Positions 33,593 to 45,320 of a stretch of DNA of 60,000 bases are shown one piece after another. The notes beneath the pieces are model-generated. The model had not been told where the DNA came from and did not search any database. It saw only the letters and a program-made list of their open reading frames with translations. The number at the start of each line of letters is the position of its first letter. Positions within the stretch are counted from its first letter, which is position 1. The stretch covers positions 5,673,205 to 5,733,204 of the forward strand of contig NC_045138.2 of NCBI RefSeq assembly GCF_008831285.2, written 5' to 3'. The translations under genes and the position numbers were made by a program. Origin of the DNA: Nymphaea colorata (lineage: Eukaryota; Streptophyta; Magnoliopsida; Nymphaeales; Nymphaeaceae).

Positions 33593-34708
33593 TTAGTAAC
33601 TTGCACGATTGCTTGAAATAGTATAAGCATTCCCTGATGGTTCCTTTATCTCCATGTTCTGCATCCATTCTTCCAAAGCTCTGTCATTTGTTGTTCTTAT
33701 GCTCGGTACATCTACCGGATCAATTGGCCTAGGGAGCATAGGTTGCATCAACCTCTTGACCGGATCCTCAGCACGGACAGTGATGACTGATGGCCCAAAA
33801 TTCCATTTCAGGCATTGATGAAGAGTGGATGGGATCCCTCGTACTTGATGGATCCAAGGTCGTCCCAAAAGCAGGTTGTATGATGGTGGTACATCTACCA
33901 CATGAAAATCAATGCAATGGCTAGTATTTTCAATGATCACATTCATGTCGAGGGTACCTTTACTGTTCATGCCTCGGCCATCGTATCCGTAGATCTTGGT
34001 ATTATCAGAACGATATTTGTTTTCACGAAACCCCAATGTTTTAGCCGTGAGATCAGGACAAATATTCAAACCACTTCCTCCATCAATCAAAACATGTGGC
34101 ACCGTCATCCCATTGACCTGAACAACGATGTAAAGAACATCTTCATGGAAATATCCCCATTTTGAGAGGTCTTTTTCTGAGAAGGTAATTGACTGATTTT
34201 TAGAAGCTTGAATCGAGTCTCCCTCATCCATACGCTCTTCCAAGGGGAGAACGTCCAAATAGCATGGATCTTCATCTGATGAGTCATTTGATGATTCGTC
34301 GCATTGTAAGATAAAAGTCTTGGGAATCATAAGGAGTTTCTTGGGCAAACTTTCTATCTTGCCATTTATCATAGCAATGAAATCTAGAGGTTCCTTACCT
34401 TGGTCTACCACCATGACTTTGTGTGAGCTGCTCCCAATATAAGGTCGAATGTGCTCTTGTGGATGGTACGGAAGTGGAGTGCCTGTAGTGATCATGGCTA
34501 CTGCCGCCTTTCCGTGGTCAGGGAATGGATTCCTTAGTATCTCAGGGGTACTATCATCACAAATCTTGAGATCTTTGTTGATGAAGTCTTGAATAATATT
34601 TTTGAAGACAAAACGATTCTCAGTGTCATGACCAGGGGTACGATGAAAGTTGCACAGTTTTTCTTTATTTCCTCCCATCATTTTCGGAGGCTCTGATACT
34701 TTTGGCAA
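33593..34708 (-). pseudogene. Ogre protease region
   Basis: 371 residues, in frame with gag but separated from it by at least one stop. The start has a CX2HX4H zinc-like motif (CNFHRTPGHDTENRF) in which the last Cys of the family pattern appears as Arg. The aspartic protease core is VLIDGGSGLNICP (residues about 207-219), followed by YNLLLGRPWIHQVRGIPST, typical of the Tat lineage. This part is still a long open frame. Confidence 0.88.
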
Positions 34709-34789
34709 GACGATAGTTCCTTTGGCGAGAAGGTATTTCAGGATCTTCTTCCAAAACTGGCTCAGATGAGTGAATTTCCGGTCGTAGCT

Positions 34790-36019
34790 CTAACCTGGGT
34801 GTTTGTTTTTCCTTTGATTGTCACCTTTGAGAAACTGTGTGTTCTTCTTGAAACTGACTACCTTGTCATGCTTGTAGTTATTATCATGGTCCTTTCTACT
34901 GCCAGCATTGGCTATGAATTGTGCAGGCAGTTGTGTCCTTCCTCCTTTCTTTCCATCTTCTTTGTACTTATGAGCAATAATTCCATCAAAATCTCCTTCC
35001 TCAATCCCTTCTTCTATCGAGTTTGCTTGTTCAATTAACTCAGCAAACGTTTTGATCGGGGCATTGCGGATGAGACTTTTCAAGGGTAGGGCAAGATTTT
35101 TCCTAATGAGTGACAAGGCTTGTGTCTCAGAAATGGGCTCCTTCATCTTATTGCATTGCATTCTCCATTTTTGGATGAATTCTTGAGTCTTTTCTCCCTG
35201 TTTCTGACGAAGACTGCAAATGGTACTGAGGGTTGGAGCAATGGGAGCATTTTGTTCAAATCTTTCAACAAACATGTTAATCAACTTGTCAAACTCCTTC
35301 AGCTCGATTGGATTGATATTTTCTTTATACCATTGTGCGGCAATGCCTTCAAGACTTCTTGAAAAATATCGGAACAAAGCTATGTTATTTGTCCGAATTT
35401 TGTAGAAATCATTGAAAAAGGTTGAAAGATGAACGTGTGGACAAGTGGTTCCATCATATCTGATGAATTCTCTGGGCAAGCCTTTCACGTCTTCATCTCC
35501 TTCAATGCCAAGGTAGTAGTCCTCACATGAGTATGAACGTTTCCCCTTCCCCCTAAGCTCAAGATTGTTCATTCTTTTCTCTATTTCGTAGAATCTGTGC
35601 TTAGTCGAACTTTCATCATCACTTGATTCGACCAATTCTGGCTTGGTCTTTTTCTTCTTGCCCTTGATTTCCTTTACTCTTTTTTCAGAACTCTCACTGT
35701 TTGAGCTACTGCTAGTGATGTATTTCTTTGTCTTTTTTACTTTCTTGGTAGGTTTTCTCTTCCTTTTGGGCTTCTCTTCCGAACTTTCAATGGTGAAAGG
35801 ACTGGGTGAGCTGTTTTCTATCCTAACATCTTTTCCCTTTTTATTTTTCTTTGTTGTCTTTTTCTTTTTGAGAGAAAACAGTTCGGTTTTTTCTTCCTTA
35901 CTAGTTGTCGAATCTGAACCCAAATGGTCTTCATCTTGATTTTCAACAAAAGACTTGTTTTTCTTCTTTCTTTTCTGCTTGGCAGTCTTTTCATTGTCCG
36001 GCTCTAGAGTAACCATCAA
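34790..36019 (-). pseudogene. Ogre gag, 409 residues
   Basis: Structural protein of the virus-like particle. Residues 1-160 are very rich in Lys, Ser and Glu (blocks such as KKKKTTKKNKKGK). The gag core lies at about 180-345, with GLPREFIRYDGTTCPHVHL, GIAAQWYKENI, SLRQKQGEKTQEFIQKWR and LALPLKSLIRN. It is open throughout and ends at a stop before the protease frame. The upstream flank (36020-36230) continues in weakly coding form without a clear start. Confidence 0.88.
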
Positions 36020-36355
36020 AGCCTTTTACTCTTCTTGCTCCTTCAAGAATCGCTCCATGAACAAACGAAACATATAGTAAGCTTCTGGCTCGATTGCTAG
36101 AAGGCCAAGTATTTCTGGACGGAGTTCAGAGGATGAAGCCTCGTTTTGAGGAGTCTACTTAGCTTGCGATCTAGTTTCAACCATCTTGTTGGCTTTCAAG
36201 TATTCACCTTATGACATAAGAAAATAGAGTTATTAGACGGAAATGATGACAAAATGAATGTTCATATTGCATTACAAGTTTTAAAAGTTACATCTATAGA
36301 CACTAATAAAGATGACAACGACAGAATGAATACAAAGTTGACAACATAAAACTTT

Positions 36356-37523
36356 TTAGGGAAGGATGGATGGTGGTCGGTTGGCATCCCACCACTCAGC
36401 ATATTCCTTTTTCACTACTGGGTCTATGAACCAAGTGTATGATATTTGTGTCTTCCATTCTTGTCGAGCTACTGCAAACAATGTCGTCCATTGAGGAGAA
36501 CTAAGGTCAAATTTGGGAATAGCTCCAATTGGTGCATGCACAGAGACCATCTTCTGCCTTTGAGAGAACTGTCTCATACATCTATCAGCACAATAATCAA
36601 CTATGAAGTAAGGGCCCAAGAGTGTGGTACGCCCATGATGATGGTGAGTGTATAGGGGTAGGCTCTGCTGACGATCACAATAATCCCAAATGATCTCTCC
36701 TTCATTCAATTGCTCGATCAAACGACGGTATTGCTCCAAGGTTGTCAATGATCCATCAGTGTTTCTGAATAGACTGGCCTGGGGTCCCGTATGCTTGAGG
36801 AACCACAATTGTAAAGCATATGTGCATCCTTCTATGAAGTCGATATCTCTAATTGTAAAGCGGGTGAGTCCTCGGTAAAGGAAGGCTAAGGCTGTCATTG
36901 CTACTGACAAGTGTCAGGTCCCTCTATGCCCCCATACTCAAAAAAGTTGGGCAATACGGACATCTAAAAGGTCACATCCATCGGTAAAAAGGGTCACTCC
37001 TACTGTGCAGAGCATCATACAATGTTTAATTCTTCCTATGGCTTTTCATGTTGATGCTTTGATTTTCATGGTTTTCTACTAAAGGCCAAGTTTTCCGTCC
37101 AGTAAAGTGTGCAATGAGGTCATTTGCATTGACCTTGGTTGGGTTCATAAGGAATTGTTTTTCCAATATATCATTTGGGTCACACGTTGGGGTAGAGAGG
37201 TGTAGTATTTCGGCAAATTCATCTAGTAATATTGTCATTTCTCCTCATGGAAACCAAAAAGAGGAGGTCCTTGGGTTCCAACGCTCGGCGATTGCATGTA
37301 CCAAATTTCTATCAACTGATTGCATTCCTCCAGCTGCCACTGTCTCTAGCCCATATTCTTCAAAGTAAAAAGGAAACATTCGAAAGAAGGTGGGATGCCA
37401 AGTCTGATACCATTCGAGAGCCGGAGGTTGAGACTCAAAAGAAATGTAAGTGGACCGTTCGGGACCTTCCCCAAAGAGGATGTGATCATAAGGGAATGTG
37501 ACACCACATTGGAAAGAATACAT
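36356..37523 (-). pseudogene. Ogre ORF1 with plant-mobile-domain-like motif
   Basis: An extra reading frame upstream of gag. The first part (37523-37245) has FPYDHILFGEGPERSTYIS and ends RTSSFWFP, then TGA. It continues in the same frame as GEMTILLDEFAEILHLS (37238-37026), and after a frameshift as 36910-36356 (TRFTIRDIDFIEGCTYAL, QWTTLFAVARQEWKTQ). The FxFPxGEMT-LDEFAEIL pattern resembles the plant mobile domain (aminotransferase-like). That resemblance is my inference. ORF1 function in these elements is unknown. Confidence 0.75.
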
Positions 37524-38316
37524 CTTGAATGATGACTCTAAAAGATAAAGATTGAATTAATGGAAAACATTGACTATGTTGACAAAGACAATCTGAGGTA
37601 GATGTGCGGAATGAGGTTGCAAATCATCACATAAGGTTTCACGCACATAAACATCTATCATGAAATAATTTTCTTTTCTTTTTTTTTTCAGAAAATTGGG
37701 TATAGGAACCTAATTGAGATAATTTTGTGTCACGATAATCTGATATCAAGTTATGCTTATATACCTTAGCCAAATGGCTTAGTATGAGCATAGATTCTTT
37801 CTTAGGCAACTAAGGGTAGAACTCATCAACTTCTTCTTGATCACTCGTCGATATACCATAAATTACCACTCATGGTACTAACGAGGGGGCGTTCCCGCCC
37901 AAGGTGTGGTCTAGTTGTAAGGTTTAGTCTTGTGCTACCGCCAAAGACCGAGCCCGGCAACATGATGACTACTAGGACAAATAGGTATGAAGAATTTTGA
38001 AATATGAGAAATCATATAAAATGAGTTGTCTCTAATGCAATGTTGCCTAAGTTTGAAGATTAAAATAGAAGAGCAAACATAGTTTTCAAACAACTCCTAA
38101 GTTGAGAAAGGTGGTATGTAATCATAGATATGTGTGAACATGATTGATCCTTCTCAATTAATCCAATGTGCAAGAAAATAATCACAATCACCAAACAATG
38201 CAATGAAATGTCAATGAGGTCGAGGCCAAAATAGGGGACATGCTTTATCATTGGCAATGTATGAGATGTTCAAATTATTGAAAATCCATCAATTATAATC
38301 ATAGCCAAACAATAAC
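37524..38316 (-). other. Leader of the Ogre element
   Basis: Non-coding sequence between the primer site and ORF1. It matches, in diverged form, the stretch at about 58,640-59,356 (shared words include ATATACCTTAGCCAA, CTCATGGTACTAA and GTGTGGTCTAGTTGTAAGG). So the leader is conserved between family members. Confidence 0.8.
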
Positions 38317-38336
38317 GGGTCCCATCATGGTCGCCA
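38317..38336 (-). other. Primer-binding site of the Ogre element
   Basis: The minus strand reads TGGCGACCATGATGGGACCC, two bases after the 5' LTR. A TGGCGAC start fits tRNA 3' ends used by Tat-lineage elements, usually tRNA-Arg. The tRNA identity is not proven from sequence alone. Confidence 0.75.
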
Positions 38337-38338
38337 TC

Positions 38339-41300
38339 TGTTTGCATCCTAAAATTTTCATTGGTTTTGGAATGCTCCAGAAAAATGAAGTTTTTGTTTT
38401 GAAAGAGAAAAGAAAGGGACTCACCCGTCGGTACGAGGATCGACCGTTCCCGGCGCCTTTACCGGGGGTAATCAACCCAAGGACTATGTTTATCATTGAT
38501 GCATTTCGTTTTAACTTAAACATATTTTTTATTTTATATGCAGTGTAGAAAATATTGAAAGTTTGGAGTTTCAAACTTTTGAAAAGATTTTTGAATAGTT
38601 GCTTGAAAATGTGAAATGTTTTGAAGAAAAAGTGAAACTAGCAAATATCATTTGAAAAACTTGTGAAAACATTTTGAAATCACTTTAGTGTTCTCTTAAG
38701 ACTTTAAGTAGGTTTGAGATTTTGCTCTAATTCGGTTACCACCTAGCTAGAGCTCCATCCCTTCTTGCTTAAGTTCCTTTAGAAAGGTGCTTGTGATCAT
38801 AAGTGAAACAAAGTGGGTGAGAATGCATGAATACATTTACCCTATATGATTGAAAAAATGTAAAACATTCCTACCACAACATTCATCTAATGTCATTCCT
38901 ACCACAACATACATCTAAGATTTCGTTGTTATAATTATTGTATATAAGAAGGAAAAGTTTTTGAAAATGGATAGAGATTGTAGACCATCAAGCATGATTC
39001 CAATATTGGGTCATTACTTTGTTTGTGGTCTTATTGAAGTTGGTAAACAGAAAGTTCATGAGATGAGAATGTTAAAAAGAATATAAGAGATAAAGAACTC
39101 TTATGAAAAGAAAGAGAAAGATCTAGAGAAAGACATGCATACATGTGTACATACCATCACATATACACATATATGAAAGCTTAAGAGAAAAAGATGTATT
39201 GATTTGAAGAGAAAAAGAGATTTTAGAGGAAAAGAAAAATAACATACGCAAATATGGGTATGAGAAATGTTATAATAGAATATATTTATCTTGAAAAGAG
39301 GGAATAAATATTTGAAAGAAAGGAGATGTAGCACATGTACATACGTATTCATGCACATATGAAAATTTATAAAATAGAAAGTGAAAGCATAGAGAGAGAA
39401 AGATGGGGGTCATCATGTTGGCATAAATGTATATAACATGTATATACATACATACCTTCACATGATTAGAAAAATCAAGGAACAACCTAAAATTACCAAC
39501 TTCAAATTTAATGTGGGCCGGAGGGGAGCTTGGACTCATGCAAGTGTCTAAGCTAAGTCCCTAAGGCCATGTTAGAAAGTTCTTTTCGAAAATGTTTTCA
39601 AAAATATGATTTATATAAGAATACAATATTATTATTTAGTTTGTTGTAAAGGATATATTTCTTCCACCGTTAGGTATGAAAGAAAACAAGCAACATAACG
39701 AGGCACTCGTTAGGGTTCCTAAAGTGATGATTAAGAAGGAAACTAGCGCAAAATGACATGAAAATGCATATTAACATGTACATTTTCGTGAAGGTTTATC
39801 CCGAGTTGGACAAGTCCCAACCTCAAAAATTAATATGAAAATAAAGAGTCCCCAAACACACTCTCATTCCCGCCATACATTCACATGTAAGTAAAGAATC
39901 AAGCAACTATGCGTGCATAATTTATAGATAACATTCAATGAATGAAAGAAATAAAGAAAATGATCGAAAAAGCAAAGTTCAATTAGGAGGGAAGACATGA
40001 CGTAACTATGAATTGATATACCACCTCATCTTCTCATGTTCCCGGTGCACTTGAGTATAGCCTCTTGTCTCTAAAAAGATATTGAGAGCTACCTTTTTTA
40101 GCCGTGGAGAAATGAGCAAGAGAGGAAAATAAGAGGAAACAAAAGAACAATAAGAATGTATTCAGGAAAAGAAAGAACATGATTAAAATGAAAGATCATC
40201 TTATCTTTTCATGCTCCCGGTGCACTTTGAGTATAGCCTCTTGTCTCTAAAAAGAGACTGAGAGCTACCTTTTTTAGCCGTCGGGAAATGAAGATGAGGA
40301 GAAAATATAGAAAGAGAAACAATGTTATATTTAATAAAAGAGAAAACATGATACAATCATAAAATGAAAGATCCTCTCATCTTTTCACGCTCCCAATACA
40401 CTTGAGTATAGCCTCTTGTCTCTAAAAAGAGATTGAGGGCTATCTCCTTTGGTCATGGGAAGAGGAAGAAGAGAAAAAAAGAAAATAACAAGGACAAGAC
40501 TATATTGAAGAAATGAAATAACAATAACAACAAAAATAGATTCATCAAGGAAAAGAATAACAACAACAAAAAATATATTGAAGAGAAGAAAGAGGAAGAA
40601 GATATTAATATAGAGAATGAACAAGAACAACAAGAATACTTGAAAGAGCATGATTTAATCATAAAATAAAATATCATCTCATCTTCTCATGCTCCCGGTG
40701 CATTTGAGCATAGCCTCTTGTCTCTAAAATGAGGTTGAGTGTTGTCTCCTTTGGCCATGGGGAGATGAAAATGAGAAGAGAAAATAAAAACAACAACAAG
40801 ACTATGTTTAAGAAAAAGAAATAACATAATAATGAGAACATTAATGAAAAGAAAGAAGAGAGAAATGAGAGGGATGAAGATTACATACCTCTAATGGGAA
40901 ATGACTTAAGGAAGATGAACACCTTCACTTGAAGATCCCCTTTTGAATGAAGCTCCAAAAGTGTTTGCTCTAAGTTGGAGAAGGAAATAGAAAGAGGAAG
41001 AGGGAGAGAGATGGAGCTCAAGAGAAACTCTAAGTCTTCAAGTGAGAATACACTAGAGTTTCTCCCAAGAACCAATCTTGCCCAAGAGGGAGGATATTTA
41101 TAGAGGATTTTGGAACCAAAACTCAAAATTTGAATTTTTTTGACCTAAAAAGGCTAAAATCAACCTTTAAAAAGAGATTCTTTGGTCAAAAGGAGGGGTA
41201 AATTGGTCTTGTTTACCCAAAAAAGACTAAAATCACCTTCCAAAAGGAGGTTTTTTGATCAAAATGAGGGGTAAATCGGTATTGTTAAAAAAAAGTCTAA

Positions 41301-41928
41301 AATCACCCTTTAAAAGGAGGTTTTTTGGTCAAAAGGAGGGGCAAATCGGTCTTGTTTAAAAAAAGACTAAAATCACCCTCTAAAAGGAGGTTTTTTGGTC
41401 CAAATGAGAGGCAAATCAGTCTTGTTTAAAAAAGACTAAAATCACCCTCTAAAAGGAGGTTTTTGATCAAAAGGAGGGTCAAATCGGTCTTGTTTGCCCA
41501 AAAAGACTAAAATCACCCTCTAAAAGGAGGTTTTTGGTCAAAAGGATGGGCAAATCGGTCTTGTTTGCCCAAAAAGACTAAAATCATCCTCTAAGAAGAG
41601 GTTTTTGGTCAAAAAGATGGGCAAATCGGTCTTGTTTGCCCAAAAAGACTAAAATCACCCTTTAAAATGAGGTTTTTGGTCAAAAAGAAGGGCAAATTAG
41701 TCTTAAATGATTGATTTGGATCTGAACTTGGGTTTTGGATCTAAAAGTAGTATTTTGGATTTAATTTGGATCTGAAAGCTCTATTTTGGATTTAATTTGG
41801 ATCTGAGAGTAGTATTTTGGATTTAATTTGGATCTGAAAGTTGTATTTTGGAAATCTTGTGCCTAAATTTGAATTTCGCACTTGGATAAAACATCATAGT
41901 CCTTTAGAAAAATTTTGGGGTGATTACA
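38339..41928 (-). repeat. 5' LTR of the Ogre element (3590 bp)
   Basis: Same termini as the left LTR. It is 136 bp longer, largely because it has a fourth copy of the approximately 85-bp module with its spacer (about 40120-40290). It includes the TATA box at 41095-41102, eight 70-bp repeats (about 41146-41705) and the 42-bp repeats. Confidence 0.92.
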
Positions 41929-42141
41929 CCTTGCAGATGATGAACCTCTGGATATTGTAAGGAAATGTGAGGTTCACATTAAAATGCAAAATGGACATGT
42001 ATGGAAGTTAAAAGATGTCAGACATGTTTCAGAGTTGAAGTCCCAGAGTTGAAGAGGAATCTCATTTCAGTCGGGCAATTAGATGACGAAGGCTATGTTA
42101 CTATCTTTGTTAGCGGATCTTAGAAGATAACCAAAGGTGCT

Positions 42142-42878
42142 ATGGTTATACCACGAGGTCACAAACTTGGCACATTGTACATAACTGCAGATGTGAAAGA
42201 CACAGTGGTTGTGGCGAAATGTGAGAATAGATCCTTGTTGTGGCATTGCAGGCTTGGGCATATGAGTGAGAAGAGATTGAAGATTATGGCAACAAATAAC
42301 AAGTTGCATGACTTGAAATCTGTAGACATTGGGCTATGTAAAGACTGTGTCTTCAGGAAACAGAAAATGGTCACTTTCTCCAAAGTTGGACGACCTCCTA
42401 AGAAGAAAAAGTTTGAGTTTGTGCATACTAATATTTGGGGACCTGCTCTAGTTCGTTCTCTTGGAGGATCCTTATACTATGTTACAATCATTTATGATTG
42501 TACCAGAAAGGTGTTGGTCTATTTTCTCAATCTGACGTGTTTAATGTTTTTAAAAGGTAGAAAGCAGAAGTAGAAAATCAAACCGAAAAAAAGATTAAGT
42601 GTCTACGGTCAAACAATGGTGGTGAGTATGACAGCAAAGAGTTTAAAAACTTTTGTGCATATCATAGGATTCAAACACAAAGGACAATCCCTAAAAAACC
42701 ACGACAAAATGGAGTTGTAGAAAGAATGAACAGAACCCTTTGTGAAAGAGCAAAGAGCATGACACTGTATTCAGGCTTGCCAAAGATTTTTTGGGCTGAT
42801 GCAATCAATACAGTTGCATACTTGATAAATCATGGGTCTTCTGTTCCTTTGGACTATGGGATACATGAAAAAGCCTGA
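42142..42878 (+). pseudogene. Copia-1 integrase (A3), broken
   Basis: The GAG-pre-integrase motif LWHCRLGHMSEKRL and the core HTNIWGP, YYVTIIYDCTRKV, LRSNNGGEYDSKEF and RQNGVVERMNRTL lie in two frames. It ends with HEKA and a stop as in A2. The frameshift near 42560 is shared with A2, so it predates the duplication. Confidence 0.87.
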
Positions 42879-43526
42879 ATTGGCAAGGAGGTAAATCTTG
42901 CATACTTAAGAGCCTTTGGTTATGTCTCTTACATACATATAGACTCAGATAAAAGAGATAAATTAGATCTAAGCCCAAGAAATGTTATTTCATTGGTTAT
43001 GGAAATGATCAGTTTGGATATTGTTTTCAATATGATAAAGCGAAGAAAATTATTAGACATAATGACATAGTGTTCAATGAAATGGCTCTGTACAAAGACA
43101 GTGATAGTCTTATGTCTGATAAGATGAACATCATGACACAAATGAAGACATTGTAGAACTTCAAGATGTCTGTGAAGATGATGTTACAATTAAGACTCAA
43201 GATAGAAACAGTCGATGGAACAAGAACCAAGCACATTCCAACCTCCATTGAGGAGATCAAGTAGAAGACCAAAACCAAATCGAATATATTCTCCTTATTT
43301 ATATTACTTACTGTTAACTGATGTCGGAGAACCCGAGTGTTTTGATGAAGCAATGTAGGTTACAGATTCAGTTAAGTGAGAGTCAACTATGAAAGAAGAG
43401 ATTGACTATTTACATGCTAACTGAACATGGAAACTAACTGAGCTTCCTTGTGGAAAGAAGACATTGCAAAACAAATAGGTATACAGGATTAAAGAAGAAG
43501 CAGCTGGAAGAAAAAAGTATAAAGCA

Positions 43527-44357
43527 ATGTTAGTAGTGAAAGGTTTTCAACAAAAAGAATGTATAAATTATACAAAAATTTTCTCTCCTGTTATTAAACT
43601 AACTACTATAAGATTGGTATTAAGTTTAGTTGCAGCTGAAAATTTATGTTTAGAGCAACTAGATGTAAAAACTGCATTCTTTCATGGGGATTTGGAGAAA
43701 GATATTTATATGGTGCAACCTGAATGTTTTTAGGTACGAAGAAATGAAAGCTTTGTATGCAAGTTAGAAAAGATTCTCTATGGTTTAAAACAGGCACCAA
43801 CATAGTGGTACAAAAAGTTTAATAACTTTACGGGAAGAAATGTTTTTAAGAAGTGTGATATGGATCATTGTTACTATTTTAAGAACTTTGATAGTTGTTA
43901 TATCATTTTACTATTATATATGGATGATATGCTTATTGCAGGCTCAAATTTCCAAGAGATCAATTCTTTGAAAGAACAACTATCAAAGAAGTTTGAAATG
44001 AAAGATCTAAGTGCTGCGAAACAAATCCTTGGGATGAGAATTAGTAGGAACAGTAAGACAGACACCTTAAATTTGTCTCAACAAAATTATATTGAGAAGA
44101 TCTTGTGCAGGTTTAGGATGCAAGATGCCAAGCCTGTTAGTACGCCACGTGGTAGTCATTTCAAATTGTCCAAGGATTTGTCACTCATGACAGATGAAGA
44201 GTATGAAAAAATGTCAAGGATTCCATATGCTTCAGTAGTAGGCAGCTTGATGTATGCTATGGTATGCACCAGACCAGACATAGCACAAGCATTGGGAGGC
44301 TGTGAAGTGGATATTATGATATTTGAAATGAACTTTAGGTATGACCCTTTGTTTTAA
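43527..44357 (+). pseudogene. Copia-1 reverse transcriptase (A3), broken
   Basis: Two frames, 43527-43733 and 43860-44357, with the catalytic YMDD near 43917-43928. The same in-frame TAG after PECF is present as in A1 and A2. The C-terminus keeps PYASVVGSLMYAMVCTRPDIAQALG. A deletion to the EAVKW-like region follows and shifts the frame. Confidence 0.9.
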
Positions 44358-44833
44358 GAAAAATGAATTTCTTTTGCATGGCTTTGTGGATGCAGATTTG
44401 GGTGGTGATCTTGACAACAGAAGAAGCACCATTGGGTACATTTACACCATAGGAAGAACCTGTGTCAGTTGGGTTTCACAGCTTCAAAAGGTTGTTGCGT
44501 TGTCTACTACTGAAGCTGAATATATTGTAGTTACAAAAGGCAGTAAAGAGATGATTTGGCTAAAGACTATTATAAAAGAATTAAATGTAAAGGAAGAGAA
44601 GTGTTCTCTCTTATAACAGTCAAAGTGCAATTTATTTAGTCAAGAATTCAGTGTTCCATGTTAAAACAAAGCATATTGATTTAAAGTATCATTTCATTAG
44701 AGATTTGTTGGAAGAGAAGATACTATCTATTGAAAAGATTCGTGGTACAGAGAATCCAACAGGCATGTTGACAAAGTCAGTGACTGCTAAGAAACTGAGG
44801 TTATGTTTAACCTTAGTTGGTCTCCAAGGTTGA
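44341..44833 (+). pseudogene. Copia-1 RNase H (A3), broken
   Basis: LCFKKNEFLLHGFVDADLG, STIGYIYTIGRTCVSWVSQ, STTEAEYIVV and FHVKTKHIDLKYHFIRD are present, with a TAA at 44614 between the parts. A purine tract CAAGTGCGAGAT (44897-44908) precedes the LTR. Confidence 0.88.
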
Positions 44834-44908
44834 TTGATGAGAAGGCATCGCACAGGTTGAGTATGTGATATACAAGTACTTGGATGGATCAAATTTCAAG
44901 TGCGAGAT

Positions 44909-45320
44909 TGTTGGTGTATGGAACTTGATCTATACTGGACACTCATATACAATGTCATGGATCCAGTGGTGCTTCTCCTGCTTAGAGGCTCGTGCTTTTT
45001 TTTATGTAAGGGCATTTATGTCATTTTGTATAAATACAGGTTTGCCCTAATCCTTATGTTGTGAGGGAGACTATAGTTTCTTTGGTCTTCTCTCTGAGAG
45101 TTGATAGTGAATGATCTGTGCGATCGTGAACGTAGGAGATATTGCTCTGAACCACGTAAATTTTTGCTTTTTTCCTTGTTGCTTCTATCCCTCTCTTGAG
45201 AGTGCGAGAGGAGAGTTTTGTGTGTTGTTTCTGAACCACGTAAATATTTACCTTTTTCCTTGTTGCTTCTATCCCTCTCTTGAGAGTGCGAGAGGAGAGT
45301 TTTGTGTGTTGTTCCTAACA
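44909..45320 (+). repeat. 3' LTR of Copia-1 in A3, with internal duplication
   Basis: TGTTGGTG ... CCTAACA, 412 bp. It is longer than in A1 and A2 (330 and 322 bp), mainly because an 84-bp segment starting CTGAACCACGTAAAT occurs twice in tandem (45147-45230 and from 45231). Confidence 0.92.

Larger units (their letters stand above)
25804..41928 (-). mobile_element. Tat/Ogre-type Ty3/gypsy retrotransposon, 16.1 kb
   Basis: A complete but dead gypsy element on the minus strand. In its own direction: 5' LTR (41928-38339), primer site (38336-38317), leader, ORF1 (37523-36356), gag (36019-34790), protease (34708-33593), probable intron, RT (about 33200-31903), RNase H, a second RNase H (from about 31531), integrase (to 29777), a repeat-rich 3' untranslated part, purine tract and 3' LTR (29257-25804). 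An ORF before gag, 3.5-kb LTRs, a gap between protease and RT, and a second RNase H before integrase are known marks of Ogre elements in the Tat lineage. Stops or frameshifts are present in ORF1, between gag and protease, and in RT, RNase H and integrase. Confidence 0.92.
25799..41933. repeat. 5-bp target-site duplication around the Ogre element
   Basis: CCTTG occurs at 25799-25803 and 41929-41933, directly next to the LTR ends (TGTTTGCATCC on the left, GTGATTACA on the right). In A2 the empty site around 13375-13385 reads ATTTTGCAGATG, so the copia sequence is continuous without the insert. Confidence 0.92.
24596..45320 (+). mobile_element. Copia-1 element in A3, split by an Ogre-type insertion
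   Basis: The same copia insertion as in A1 and A2, here with both LTRs: 24596-24832 (shortened by an internal deletion) and 44909-45320. The target duplication is CCTTT at 24591-24595 and 45321-45325. The body is interrupted from 25804 to 41928 by a gypsy element. The left part has the primer site, gag and protease. The right part has integrase (42142-42860), RT (43527-44230), RNase H (44341-44833) and LTR. All domains have stops. The RT-RNase H junction is less deleted than in A1/A2. Confidence 0.93.
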
